Shown here: positions 10,255 through 20,761 of the stretch, in pieces
Layout: the number at the start of each line of letters is the position of its first letter
Position numbering within the stretch: the stretch's first letter is position 1
Origin: Prorocentrum cordatum
Lineage: Eukaryota > Sar > Dinophyceae > Prorocentrales > Prorocentraceae
Assembly: GCA_963575745.1 (NCBI GenBank)
Contig: CAUYUJ010010435.1
Location: 273,277-337,276 of the forward strand
DNA length: 64,000 bases
Direction: 5' to 3'
Made by a program: the position numbers and the translations under genes
The notes under the pieces: model-generated
What the model was told of the DNA's origin: nothing
Seen by the model: the letters and a program-made list of their open reading frames with translations, nothing else
Database searches by the model: none

Positions 10255-11540
10255 TGCCAATCAATGACTTCGTTTTTACAATCAGAGCAGCCAATCGATT
10301 ACTTACACGTCTCCCCAGAAGGCAGACAGACAAATCGATCATTTCCTGGCGAATGAAAAGCTGTGGCGAACACAGACTACGAGTCGAATTGCGACATCGG
10401 CATGGGTTCTGACCATCGAGCTCTGCGATTGTCGTGCGCGCTCAACTCTGACAACGAACACACACCGCCTAGCAACACGCGACAACAACGCCGACGTCAA
10501 CCACGACCAGCATAGCCACCCACTGTCCTGACGCAAAACTAGCATTCACTTTCAAGACAGCTCGACAAACTTCTTCAAGGGACCAGGCTATGAGTACAAT
10601 CTGAGCAAATCTAAACATCGGTTCGAGATATGTTGTTGCAGTTGCAACCTGCGAGCACAAACCGACACCGAAGCAGCCGCACAGCTAGCGATGCACTGAC
10701 TCAGCTACTCAATCAGAGACGTGACGCACCATCCCACGAGACAGCAACGAGGACCCAGCTCAACAAACATCATCAAAGAGATCTGGGCCATCAAAAGAGC
10801 AGTCCGGCGGGCAACAATCGATCGCATCTTATCCGAGCGTAAGGACTTCAATGTCATCAGTTGTGCCGACAGAATCAAGAAACGAACGTGCATCACGAGA
10901 ATGATCGACAAGGACTGGGAGACACAGCACGACGGACAATCTACAGCAGATCTTGTTGCGACTTGCTACGCAGTCCTCAACAACAGCGGCGACAGACGCA
11001 ACGCCAGCAACACGAGCAACGATCGAGACGGCAGCAACCAGAGCAACGAAAAAAACGTTCAAATTGACAGAATCCCACCATTTACGACAAACGAGCTGGA
11101 GACCGCCTTGCTCCAATTACGGTCCAACAGAGCTGCCGACTTTTCTGGGCATCCGACCCGAGTTTCCAACACCGACCAGCTGGCGACACAGTAATAAAGG
11201 TACTTCACAAGAATGGAGGCACCCAACAAGCAAAACATTCCAGACACATTGCAATCATTCCTACACTGCGCAAGCTCTTCTCAAAGCTACTTTGCAACCG
11301 ACTACATCAACTACTAGACACCAGCCAGAGCACTTACCAAGCAGGGTTTCGACCTCACCGCAGCACCACCAACCAGTTACTCACAGCAACGCTACTGCAG
11401 GATATTGCGTATGCGTGGCAACTTCCATCGTGGTCAACCGCCGTAGAATCCAAGAAAGCGTTCGACCGTATCATTCAATCGAGCATATGGGGACCGCTGG
11501 TTGAACAATGTACACCCAAGCCGTACATCAAGTAATCCCG
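10255..11540 (+). pseudogene. Decayed non-LTR (LINE) retrotransposon: endonuclease and reverse transcriptase fragments
   Basis: Three reading frames must be joined. At about 10290-10366 the frame reads YTSPQKADRQIDHFLANEKL, as in the C-terminal part of LINE apurinic endonucleases. After a frame change, MGSDHRALRL (about 10400-10430) matches the conserved SDHR motif. At 10721-11150 the upstream part of a reverse transcriptase is visible, ending FTTNELETALLQLRSNRAAD. After another frame change, 11200-11530 gives HKNGG, IIPTLRKLFSKLL, QAGFRPHRSTTNQL and KKAFDRI (RT motifs 0 to A). The catalytic YADD block is absent, so the copy is truncated 3' and frameshifted. The stretch is less GC-rich than its surroundings. 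A dead element. Confidence 0.8.
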
Positions 11541-12300
11541 TTTTTGCGAGTTCATATCACGAATCTTGTCTCCCGCACGCCGAAGTCAGCATCGGCGTTG
11601 GTAGATCCGTTGTCGAAAACCAATTCACATTGGTTCAATCCCGTTTGGCCCGATTTAATCATGCACCTAATTTGGCGCAATCCGGTTGCATAGTTTTTGA
11701 ATTGAATTTGCGTTGTAGTCGTACGCGATCCCACGAAATCACCCCACGAGTTACCTCTTGTTTCTTCCGATTGGGTTTTGCTCGCGTTTCTTCTCCCTGA
11801 CCCTTGATCCCTGATATTCCTCCGCCTTCTCTTCCAGATTCGTTTTCGTTCTTCCCCTCCCCGTCCTCCCCAGTTCCTTCTTCAGCTCCTTCCTTCCCCT
11901 TCTTCCTCCCCTCTCATCTCCTCCATCCTTCCCCATGCCGGACATGGGGAGGAATGGAGGAGATGAGCAGGGGCATGTCATGTCTCTCTTCCTCCTTCCC
12001 CCTTTCCTTATTCCTCTTCATCTCCCATCCCTCACTCCCTCCTTCCCTTCCCCCTTCCTTGTTTGCTTCCCCCCATCAACTCCTCCCAGCCCTCCCCGCC
12101 TGCACGTCGCCCCCGCAGTAGGCGAGCTGGGCGCGGTTCGCCCCTCGATCAAGCCCGTCGCCCGCGGCCTAGCTGGCCGAGCCTCTCTCGCCGTCCAGGG
12201 CACGTCTCGATATCCGATCGCTCCGTCTCGATCCCGATTCCGGGCCTCCTCGGTCCGGCTCGATTCCGACACGCCGACGGCCCGACGTCCACCGATGGTA
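11541..12300. other. CT-rich stretch with a 25-bp hairpin
   Basis: 11800-12110 is mostly CT-rich plus-strand sequence. Within it, 11913-11937 and 11943-11967 form an inverted repeat (23 of 25 positions pair) around a 5-nt loop, with arms beginning CTCATCTCCTCCAT. No gene was seen. Confidence 0.6.
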
Positions 12301-12305
12301 TAGCT

Positions 12306-12470
12306 CGCGCCGACATCGGTGCGTGAGCTGCCCGCTCGAGGTCGTGCGTAATCGCGCTCGCTTCCAAGGCGGCGTGCCGCGCTCGCGGCCCGCGTGGGCC
12401 GCCGCGCAAGGTCGCTGTGCCATCTCGCGTAAGACCCGTTTTGGATCGTCGCTCACATGGCGCTGTTGTA
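12306..12470. repeat. Dispersed repeat H, copy 2
   Basis: Same motif order as 4500-4672, including AAGGTCGCTGTGCCATCTCG and GGATCGTCGCTC. No coding capacity. Confidence 0.55.
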
Positions 12471-12574
12471 CATCTTGGCACGTCCGACCTGATTATGTGT
12501 CCAATCCGTGCCGGTGCAGCCCCTTCCGAGGCGCCGGGAGGTCTTCCAGGCCATGTGTCTTCCTAGATCGGGGG

Positions 12575-12725
12575 TTGCTAAAGGTGCCTCTAGCTCAAGG
12601 TGTCCCCAGCTGGTCCTTCAATTTCGGAGCCCCTTGGTGTCCCTCTGGGCCTCGTGAGGGGGTGCTCTAGAGGCCATGGGGGCATCCTTGGAAATCGTGG
12701 GGGCACCTTGGGCCAGGGGCGCGTC
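12575..12725. repeat. Dispersed repeat P
   Basis: GTGTCCCCAGCTGG and CCTTGGTGTCCCTCTGGG-type degenerate units, as in the long copy at 9415. Confidence 0.5.
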
Positions 12726-12898
12726 TAGCAACACCCGACTAGAAGGTCACCGTCCTGCTTGGCAGGCCGCCTCCCTCGCGCGCCCCCTCCCCCTCTTGCG
12801 CCCCGCGCCGCCAACGACCGCTGGACGCGAGGCGGCAGCAGCGGCTTGCGCGCTTGGGCTTGCCCCCCCCGCGCCCTGTTCTCAAGCCGCAGAGCAGA

Positions 12899-13080
12899 TC
12901 AGGGGCAACGATAGGGGGGGATAGGCAGAGGGGGGGACGCATCGACCCCCAATCGCCCACTGGTCGCCGAGAGGGGCCCAATAGCCCCCCAGACCCGCCC
13001 AGGACGGTGCGGACTCAGTATCGGGAGCCTATCGCCGATCTATCGGCGATGTGTCGCCGATTCCAGGTGGATGCATCCCC
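12899..13080. mobile_element. Fold-back element N, copy 3 (best preserved)
   Basis: The left arm GACGCATCGACCCCCAATCG is matched by the right-end complement (CGATTCCAGGTGGATGCATC) with a few mismatches. Next to the right arm is the palindromic ATCGCCGATCTATCGGCGAT. It fits a MITE whose other copies (2935, 5968) are degraded. Confidence 0.65.
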
Positions 13081-13319
13081 CCCCGCTGCCAGTCCCCCTC
13101 CCTTCATTGATGCCCCTCAACAGAGGGCACTCCTGTCCAGGGCCACCCCTCCGCGTCGTCGCCTCCTCGTGCCGTGCGGCGAGGAGCCGCTCGCAGGAGC
13201 GCGCCAGCCCCAGCCGAGGTCGGGCCCGGCGGTCGTGCTTGGCCCTGCGCAGCGCCGACGCACGCTCTGAGCGTCTCGGGGGGGGGCCAGGAGGCAGGTG
13301 AGGACTGAGGACTGAGCTT

Positions 13320-13446
13320 GGCATCGCTCGGACGTGTGCATTTTTCCTTCGGCGAGGACCATCGAGGAGCATCCTTGATGATTTGGCAAAAAAAGCCACG
13401 CACGAAACCGAAAAAAGCACAGGAAATGGACGTCCGAGCGATGGCC
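13320..13446. mobile_element. MITE-like family A, copy 2
   Basis: A complete 127-bp copy running from GGCATCGCTCGGACGTGTGC to the mirrored CGTCCGAGCGATGGCC. The interior carries the family's GAGGACCATCGAGGAGCATC. No target duplication is obvious. Confidence 0.9.
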
Positions 13447-14460
13447 AGTGAGGGGGCTGCTCGGGGGCGGCTGAGAGGGGGGGTGATGACAAGGGGGGGT
13501 GGATATATCATGGCGGGGGCCACTGCACTTTCCCCAGCTCTCTCATGGCGCCTCGTCTGGTTTCAAGACGTCCCCCGGCCCCCCCTGGGCCGCGCACGTG
13601 CTGCCGGCCATGGTTTGCGCCCCCACATCTTGGACGCCCCCCTTCTTGGCGGCGTGCCCGAGGCCCGGCGTAGGAATGCCTGGGGGCGATGGCGAGGACG
13701 AGCTTGCTCTCGGGACGTCCTTGGGGGTCTCTGAGCCCCCCTCGGGTGGGGTTCCGAGGGGGACTGCGGTTCGGTCGGATCGGTCCGAACGGTTCTCGTG
13801 TCGTCGGTTCGTCGCTGCATCCTCGACACGGCTTGCGTCCTGTTGGTTGTAGTCGGTGTTCGATTTGGGTGTCGCCGTGGATGGCCTTGCAGGAGGTCTC
13901 CGGGGGTCTCTGGGGGTCTTCAGCGGTGTCCGATGTAAAACTGCACCAAGTCGTCTGGCGTCTGGCCGGCCAGGGAGCCCGGGTGCTCGGCGGAGGAGTT
14001 CGCTGCGTAGACGCGCTAGCATGCAGCAGCTGAGGGAGCTGGGTCGCCCATGCGCTCAGCATCGTCAGGCCTATCCCATCCCCAGTTTGTCAGGCTTCCT
14101 TCGCGCCACCAGCCAACCCCCGTAGGTGGAAATCGACGCCGCCAAATCCGACGGAAATCGAATCTGTCCCCACGGACAGCAGGACCTACGGGGTAACCTC
14201 TAACGGTCGTTTGAAACCCCCCCCTCTGATCACGGAAGCTAACCGTCTGTTCGACGCCCTTATTGACGGACCGGGGCCCGACTAAGAATGGAAAAGTAGT
14301 ATTTCTCCGCGGCATTCACCGCACAACAACGACGACGACGACGACGAGATGAAGGAGGAGATTGTGAGCAACGAATTTGGCGAAGAGTGTGTCGATCTAT
14401 ATTGCAATCCTCTTGCACTCGTGCTTAGCGTCCCTCTGTCGTGCAGGGTCGCCCAGGGAT
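13447..14460. other. Unassigned stretch with P-type repeats
   Basis: 13680-13760 and 13880-13925 contain GGACGTCCTTGGGGGTC and GGGGGTCTCTGGGGGTC units of the P type. The remainder shows no gene-like frame. A short (GAC)n run sits at 14328-14348. Confidence 0.4.
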
Positions 14461-14539
14461 TAAGATTCCTGGGAGAACCCCCCAACATTATCCAGCCCGC
14501 CAATCAATAGAGGGACCACATTCTCCGCATCGAAGACGA

Positions 14540-14935
14540 CTCCGACTACGATTACGACTACGAGCACCATTCCGATTACGACTACAATCACGATTATAAT
14601 CACGATTACAATCACGATTACAACCATGTCTTCAATCATTAGTACAATTGCAACCACTAATTCCGATTGGGAATCCCCAAAAGAAGAAACTCGAATCTCC
14701 CGCCGTGTAGGATACCCCACAATGGATCATTCCTTGGGGGAAAGAATCCCCTAAGAGAGTCCAGTCCGATGACAATCGCGATTACAACCATGTCTTCAAT
14801 CATTACTACACATGCAACCACTGATTCCGATTGACAATCCCCAAGATAAGAAACTCAAATCTTCCTCCGTGTAGGGTACCCCACAATGGATTGTTCCTTG
14901 GGAGAAAGAACCCCCTAAGAGAATCCAGTCCGCTC
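14540..14935. repeat. ATTACGACT/ATCACGATTACA array and a tandem duplication
   Basis: 14540-14625 is a run of 12-bp units (CACGATTACAAT and variants). Two copies of a segment follow at about 14622-14770 and 14783-14935. Both contain ACCATGTCTTCAATCATTA, the step to GATTCCGATTG or AATTCCGATTG, and ATACCCCACAATGGAT or GTACCCCACAATGGAT. Not coding. Confidence 0.85.
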
Positions 14936-14999
14936 AACAAAATAGGGGAACTGATCTACGCCGCGATCTCGACAGCGACGACGACTACGATAACGACCA

Positions 15000-15189
15000 C
15001 GAGGACGAGCAGGAGGAGGACGAGGAGGAAGAGGAGGAGCAGGAGGAGAAGGAGGGCGAGGAAGAGGAGAGGGGGAGGAGAAGAAGGAGGAGAAGCTGGG
15101 GGACGAGGATCAATGAAATCCCAAGACTGATCAGTGACGTTGGAGCAGGAGGAGGAGGAGGAGGGGGGAGAAGGAGGAAGAGGAGGACG
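15000..15189. repeat. (GAG)n/(GGA)n array
   Basis: Two GAG-rich tracts separated by about 40 bp, preceded by GAC triplets. Low complexity. Confidence 0.9.
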
Positions 15190-15880
15190 AAGAGGAGGAT
15201 GACCTGTGTACACCCGGGAGGCATCAACAATGTTGGAATCAACCCTCCCTCCAAGCTTTCTTTTCATAGGCCCCTACAACGATCCGTCTCCACTGAGAGA
15301 CCTGCCTCGTTGGAAATCAACCGTCTGAAGTCCCTGAAGCATGCCAAAACATGGTTTTCGGGATTCCAACGCCACGGACCAACCAAGACGACGACGACAA
15401 CGACGACGACGACGACGACGTTGACGGTCCTGAATCATGCCAGAACGCCATTCTTGGGACTTCCGCATTTCGAATCAACGTAATTGTTGCACCCTCATAA
15501 TCGGGAATCCTTCCAGAACACTATTCCTGGTAAGCTGGTCATGAGAACCCGTGCACCTCTTGCAAAGTAAAAAAAAAAGAATGCGCGCGGCGCTATGGCG
15601 AGAGCCACAGTTTGAAAAGGAGCCGCCTCCAATCCGTGAAGCTCTTGCGATGTGTTTGAACGTTACACGCGGCGCAAAGGCGAGAGCCACATTTTGAAAA
15701 CGGGCCGCCCCCAATCCGCGAAACTTCTGCAACTGTTGAAAACGAATGTGCTCGGTGCTAAGGCGAGAGCCACATTTTGAAAACGGACCGCCGTCAATCC
15801 GTGAAACTCTTCTGCAATGTTGAAAACGAATGTGCGTGGCGCTAAGGCAAGAGCCACATTTTGAACACGACCCGCCCTCC
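15190..15880. repeat. Composite repeat M, copy 2, with an 83-85 bp satellite
   Basis: 15220-15540 holds degenerate units with ATGCCAGAACGCCATTCTTG and TTCCAGAACACTATTCCTGG. 15588-15880 is four tandem units of 82-85 bp (starts near 15588, 15671, 15753, 15838), each with GGCGAGAGCCACATTTTGAA and CCAATCCGTGAAACT. A (GAC)n run sits at 15390-15420. The counterpart is at 8395-8895. Confidence 0.8.
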
Positions 15881-15899
15881 ATCTATGAAATTGCTTTAG

Positions 15900-16480
15900 C
15901 TTCAGGGTCATACGTGGTGAGAAAGTCTCAGGCGAAACGCCTGGCCCGCCCAAAAAATTGGGCTCGGGGTGCGACAGGGAAGTGTTATCTATCAGGACAA
16001 GGAATTGAGGAGCAGGCGAAAGAGGAGGGACGAGCTTCATTCCCCGCCGAGAGAAACAGGGGGGGCGGATGAAAACTCAAGGCCCTTCGAGGTTAGGTAG
16101 GCATGGGGATAGCACTAACGATGCCGGTGCATCGAGCTGCCAGGCCGACCAGAGACCTTGGTACATACTTCGAGCGCCTCCCAGTCCTTGGCACGTCGGC
16201 GCCGAACGGTCCTACTTGTTGGCCTCGCGCTCGAGTGTAGCTAGCACGCGCCCACCCGGACCAACAGCAAGACGCTGCAGCTCAGCGTGCGGATGCCCAA
16301 AATGAGCGTGTTCATGAGGGGAAAGAACACACAGACACTAAGAATCGCCGACGCCCCGGAACAGATTGGAAAACAATTAGAGAATCGGAAGGGTAGACGA
16401 ACATGCAGACAAAAGATCTCGAAGATATGGGGTTCTCTGGTTATGTGCCAATTTATTGATGTGTCCCTGGGCCCCTTCAA
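15900..16480. other. Unassigned stretch
   Basis: No gene, repeat family or structured RNA was recognised. The sequence is mixed and fairly balanced in composition. Confidence 0.4.
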
Positions 16481-16489
16481 GGGTGTCTG

Positions 16490-16660
16490 CGGTTCGGTTG
16501 GCTCGGTTGCGTTACGGCTGGCTCCGTGCGATCAGTGGTCGTGCTGCTGTTGCGCAGCTGCGCTCTCTCTGGCTGCTTGCGGCCTGCTCGTGTCGGTCGG
16601 CTCTGGTTTCGCTGTCGCTTCGGTCGGTCTGCGGTTGTGCTCGGATTTTCTCGTAACGAT
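16490..16660. repeat. Degenerate TCGGTTGGCTCGG-type repeat Q, copy 1
   Basis: Irregular units such as CGGTTCGGTTGGCTCGGTTG and GTCGCTTCGGTCGGTCTGCG. A comparable stretch lies at 54130-54330. The protein-like frames over both are artefacts of the repeat. Confidence 0.5.
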
Positions 16661-16699
16661 GTTAGACATCCTTCCTTATTTTAGCGCGAGGAGCGAGCC

Positions 16700-16985
16700 A
16701 GGGGCGACGCCGGAGACGCCGCCAGGGGGCTCCAGCGCCGATCCAAGGAATCCGCGCGGACCTCGGAAAGCGTATCACTGCGTAGTTGTTTGTTCCCCTA
16801 GTGGACGATCTTGCAAACTCCACGACTGCGGACCCAGGGGGGAAGTGAAAGGGGGCGGGCTTTTCCACAAGGCTCAGAAGGCTTCCGGCATTTCTGAGAA
16901 GCTCTCCAAGCCTTCCCCGCAGCCACAGAGGGCCCCTCAGAAGGCCGGAGGGCTTGTGAGAAGCCCCGCCGCCTGAGAAGGCTGC
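16700..16985. repeat. Half of fold-back family I followed by repeat J
   Basis: 16700-16766 matches only the right arm of family I (CGCCAGGGGGCTCCAGCGCC, GGAATCCGCGCGGACCTC); the left arm is lost. 16865-16985 carries TTTCTGAGAAG, CTCCAAGCCTTCCCCG and AGAAGCCCCGCCGCC. The same order is found, diverged, at 27030-27150. Confidence 0.55.
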
Positions 16986-17127
16986 CAGGTCACCCCCAGG
17001 GGCGCGAAGAGAACCGCGCGTAGCGCGTCGCGGCCTGGGCCGCTGGTCTCTCCTTTCCCAGAGGGCGGCGCGGTAGCGCGAAGATGTCCACGGGTCGCGC
17101 ATCGTTAAGCGCGATGCGCGAAGTTAG

Positions 17128-17700
17128 GTGACCTCGGGCCCGCCCCCCTCCCACTCCCCCCCCCCTGGCACGCCCCCGAACCTTACGCCATTGGTGCTGC
17201 CAGCGAGGTCTTCGACATGGGCTCGCCGTGCGCCTCCCGAGACGCAGCCAGCTCGGACACCGCCGCGCGCGCGAGCGCGAGCGAGGGCGAGAGCTGAAGG
17301 CCTCTCGGTTTCATCCTGGGCCGTCTGGCCGCACTTTTTGGATGCCTCTTCAGCCGTCTTGGGCGCGCCAAGGGGGTCTGTGGGGGGCCTCCTGAGCCCC
17401 AACAACAAACTCGCGTTGCTCCCTTTTTTTCCTCTCCGTATCCCTCTTCGGCTTCTTCCGCCGTCTTCGACGCCTTTAGGTACCCTCTGGGGCCGTTTTC
17501 GGAGCCTCTTGGCGCCCTCTAGGGCAGTTGTTGGTGTTTTGGGGGGGGAGCCTCTGGGGCCGTCTTGGACCCTCTGCTCGCGCTCTGGGACCGTTTCACT
17601 TGTCCTTCTCTTCCTCCACCAAGCCTCCCAAAGTTTCCACGTGTCCAAACATGGCGCGGCGAAGCCTGCCCCCTCAGGGGGCGTTCAAGTAAATAATGAA
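17128..17700. repeat. Dispersed repeat P (long copy)
   Basis: 17325-17590 shows GGCCGTCTTGGACC and GGAGCCTCTTGGCGCCC units. The flanks contain no gene I recognise. Confidence 0.55.
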
Positions 17701-18200
17701 AGGTTGCCCTCCCCCCAACCTCTCGGGAAGAACGTTGGCCCTAAGACCAGATGTGCTGGCCCAGACATGATCGCGTCGTTAAAACATCAGAACGGGAGAT
17801 CTTTGTCCGTTTTCGGCCTCGGGGGGCCCTCGCCGGGCCTCGGGACCGTCAAACATTGATTCAGGATGAAAAGCAGGTCCAGGGGAAAGTGTCGGGACTT
17901 CCAGGGACGCCGTATCGGAAAAATCAAGACGTCGCGTGTCTGTGGGTATCTTTTGAGGTTCCTGTGTGGTCGAACTGAGGATGGTCGAACTTTTGCATCA
18001 GCACCTTGACTTCAGTGTTGGTAGCTATGACTGCCAGAAGATAATCTGCGGGAGGTTTTGCCCACAGGTGTTCCACATGCTTGTAGCAGAAACCGATGGA
18101 TGTGGCATCTTTCGCCCCCGGACGTTGCCCGGGGATGCCCGTGCGGTGCCAGTTGATGTCAAGCAGCCCGAAGCACTGCCAGACAGTGCCAAGTACTGTC
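17700..18200. other. Unassigned stretch
   Basis: An open frame on the plus strand over 17966-18200 has mixed composition but no family I know, and it runs into repeat D. Not called as a gene. Confidence 0.35.
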
Positions 18201-18367
18201 AGGGCGCTGAAGAAGGAACCCTTTTCGTTGGGGATGGGCTCGGTGTTCCTTGGGTGTCTTACAGTCTGCCTTGGGTGTTCCTCAGCTTTTCCATTGGAAA
18301 TCGAAGGTTAACGTATAGGAAAAGGGGGCCTCGTTCCTTATTTAGGGTTCCTTAGGTCAACGCCCCG
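18201..18367. mobile_element. MITE-like family D, copy 1
   Basis: The left end GGGCGCTGAAGAAGGAACCC and the right end GGGTTCCTTAGGTCAACGCC are imperfect inverted repeats. Other copies: 58535-58702, 61827-62007 and a right half ending at 62272. Shared interior: CCTCGTTCCTTATTTAGG. Confidence 0.75.
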
Positions 18368-18514
18368 ACGGTAATGTCAAGCACGGCCAAACCAAGTGGC
18401 GCGTTCTGCGTCTTCTTGGGCGTTTTTTCTGGGCCCATGGTTGGACGGCTGCGCTACCGGCGGGCGCGCGCGCGCCACGCCCGGGGGAATCCCTGGACGT
18501 TCCTGAGAATACTT

Positions 18515-18821
18515 GGCATCGCTCGGCCGTGTGCATGTTTCCTTCGGCGAGGACCATCGAGGAACATCCTTGATCTCGGGGGTGGACAGAACCCCCAACA
18601 GTGACACGTCGATTAGTGAATTGTCCGTTTTCGGTTCTCGAGAGGGCGCCGTGGCCGCTATTTTCCAGGCTTGCGCCCGCCAGGTTTGGGCCTCAGGTAG
18701 TTTTCACTAAACCACGTTTTACTAAAGGGGGGTCTGTCCATCCCCGATGATCATTTCGCGAGAAAAAAAACACGCACGAAACCAAAAAAAAACACGGGGA
18801 ATGGACGTCCGAGCGATGGCC
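18515..18821. mobile_element. MITE-like family A, copy 3, split by a nested element
   Basis: The left part (18515-18575) runs from GGCATCGCTCGGCCGTGTGC to CCTTGATC. The right part (18748-18821) resumes TGATCATTTCGCG and runs to the mirrored CGTCCGAGCGATGGCC. The 172 bp between them are element B1. Removing it and one TGATC restores the order seen in intact A copies. Confidence 0.9.
18576..18747. mobile_element. MITE family B, copy 1, inserted into an A element
   Basis: 172 bp with terminal inverted repeats TCGGGGGTGGACAGA and TCTGTCCATCCCCGA (14 of 15 pair). It is flanked by a perfect 5-bp direct repeat TGATC at 18571-18575 and 18748-18752, and the host sequence TTGATCATTT is otherwise continuous. 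No coding capacity. The second copy is at 63586. Confidence 0.92.
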
Positions 18822-18929
18822 AGGGAATCCCCAGAAATGCCAGGGAATCCTGGGGAATGCCTGGAAATCCCCCGGAATCCTTCTGAAACCGATGGCCCTG
18901 GCCCTTAACCTGTTCAATCCGGGACTCAC

Positions 18930-19340
18930 GCATATACCTCACCACCGTGGGTTGGTTTTCTGTCATCGTTATTGATGGGATTATTGTTTCGACGATGGAT
19001 TGCAGGGTGCGTCAAATCTTGCGGTGATGACATGTCGCGTGTGCAGCGTCATTTGGGAACGTGGTTGCATGCCCCCCCAAAAAACAAAACAGCACATTCA
19101 CGTGGTGCATATTTCGGGGTGGTGTATAACATTCCCGGGGGGTCCATCGTTTTTATACACCACCACCGTGCTGCCATAGGGTGCTTGGGAGCAATTATTC
19201 GCAACCGAATGCGGCCGCAGTTTGCGCGCATGACCACGTGGCAAATACGTAGCACCGCGCAGATGCGGATAAGAATGAGGGGACGGTGGGGACGTCGGCA
19301 GTTTGCGAGACTCTGGAGAAGCCCGCCGCAGGCGCCAAAG
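18930..19340. repeat. Fold-back stretch, unclassified
   Basis: GGTGGTGTATAA at about 19119 and TTATACACCACC at about 19154 are inverted around a GC-rich loop. Further inverted fragments with CGCAGTTTGCG and CCACGTGG follow. Probably a degraded inverted-repeat element. Confidence 0.45.
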
Positions 19341-19545
19341 TTTCACAAAAGCAGTCGCATATTTTTTCGTTAAACCAATGTGGGTAGCTCGCGGGTGGGT
19401 CGCAAACGGGTCGCGGGTGGGTCGCTAGGAAACGCGCACAAGGAATGAATCGAACAGGGCAGGGCTGTCGAGTCAACGCCCATGGCCTTTTCAGTAAACG
19501 TCAAACGTCATTTGTCAGGTCCAGTGGTTTTTCCTTCCTTGAGGG

Positions 19546-19780
19546 TGGCTCGCGGAGGGTCGCGGGTGGGTCGCGGGGTGGGTCGCGGATGGGTCGCGGA
19601 TGGGTCGCGGATGGGTCGTGGGGTGGGTCGCGGGGTGGGTCGCGGGTGCACGGGGTGGCCGCGGGTGGGTCGCGGGAGGGTCGTGGAGTGGGTCGTGGGT
19701 GTGTCGCGGGGTGGGTCGTGGGTGTGTCACGGGGTGGGTCGCGGGCTGGGTCGCGGGTGGGTCGCGGGGTGGGTCGGGTG
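19546..19780. repeat. 11-bp minisatellite (GTGGGTCGCGG)n
   Basis: Roughly twenty units of GTGGGTCGCGG and its variants. A small precursor cluster lies at 19386-19432. The open frames in all six frames are artefacts. Confidence 0.95.
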
Positions 19781-19787
19781 GGACGAC

Positions 19788-19856
19788 GACAACAAAGAAC
19801 AACAACAACAATAACCACAACAATAACAACACCAATTACGACAACAAGAACAATTG

Positions 19857-19888
<32 letters not shown>

Positions 19889-19920
19889 CCACCAACAACA
19901 ACAGCATCATCAACAACGCG
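19788..19920. repeat. (AAC)n array
   Basis: It directly follows the 11-bp minisatellite: CAACAA triplets with ACC and ATC variants. Confidence 0.9.
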
Positions 19921-20194
19921 ACAAACAGAATTCTCACCATGAGTCCCTTATTCAGCCACGCACCCAGGGACAATGACCGTTCGGCACCCTCACTCTGACT
20001 TGCGCTTGGTGGGGGCAGGCAGTGGGACCCCTGTCAAGGCGGTCGCGCGCACGTTTTGTTCCCTTCCTATAGCCACCTGGCGATGGCGTATATGTTGGGG
20101 CCCCGCGTTCAAACTTTCCAATCCTGAATGCTTCAGGGCTGCATGAGCCTTGGGACACTCCACTACGTGGTGCAGACACGGTGGCGCGTATCCG

Positions 20195-20292
20195 CGACAA
20201 GCGTTCAATAGCGCCGAATAGCGCCCAAGAGCGCCCAGGCGCGCCGAATAGCGTTCCAATAGCGCCGCAAGGGCGCGCTATTGGGCGCCATT
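20195..20292. repeat. AATAGCGCC direct and inverted repeats
   Basis: Five copies of AATAGCG or a close variant in direct orientation are followed by the inverted CGCGCTATTGGGCGCCATTG. The segment can fold back. No coding capacity. Confidence 0.6.
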
Positions 20293-20378
20293 GGGGCGAC
20301 CAAAACTTTCAACGGGTTTGTTTCGATCCCCAAGCTCCTCGTGCTGGTGGTGGTCGTGTCGTTTCCTTTGTTCCTGTG

Positions 20379-20452
20379 ACCCTGCCCGTGCTAGGACACG
20401 GACCAGGCCGCCACCGTGTCCACCCTCAAGAAACGGCAGCACGCGGGTGCTC
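20379..20452 (+). pseudogene. Duplicated exon-like segment, first copy
   Basis: ACCCTGCCCGTGCTAG, a plausible splice acceptor, is followed by GACACGGACCAGGCCGCCAC and CACGCGGGTGCTC. The same block recurs at 20762-20838. The frame reads DTDQAATVSTLKKRQHAGA. The gene of origin is not recognised. Probably a duplicated exon fragment. Confidence 0.35.
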
Positions 20453-20573
20453 GATTGGTGGTGTTGTTCTTTCAGCTCCTCTCGATGGCAATGGTGCCGC
20501 CCCTTCTCTGTTTCAGAGATCCCGATCTGATGCCGAATGACGTTTTGATGGGCCCTTGTTCCACCCCACCTCA

Positions 20574-20724
20574 TCTTCCTCCTCCTTCTCCTTGTCCTCC
20601 TCCTCCTTCTCCTTTTCCTCCTCCTCATCCTCCTCCTCCTCCTCCTCCTCTTCCTCTTCCTCCTCGTCCTCCTCTTCATCCTCCTCCTTTTCTTCCTCCT
20701 CCTCCTCCTCCTCCTCTCCCTTTC
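20574..20724. repeat. (CTC)n array, left member of an opposed pair
   Basis: CTCCTC triplets with CTT variants. A GAG array of similar length lies at 20921-21125, so the two can pair over the intervening 200 bp. Confidence 0.95.
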
Positions 20725-20761
20725 CTAGATGTGGCTGTGGTGGTGGAAACATGACCCATCG

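Noticed and set aside
17128-17859. A 243-codon plus-strand frame as a gene
   Set aside because: It runs over dispersed repeat P and CT-rich DNA, and equally long frames exist on the opposite strand.
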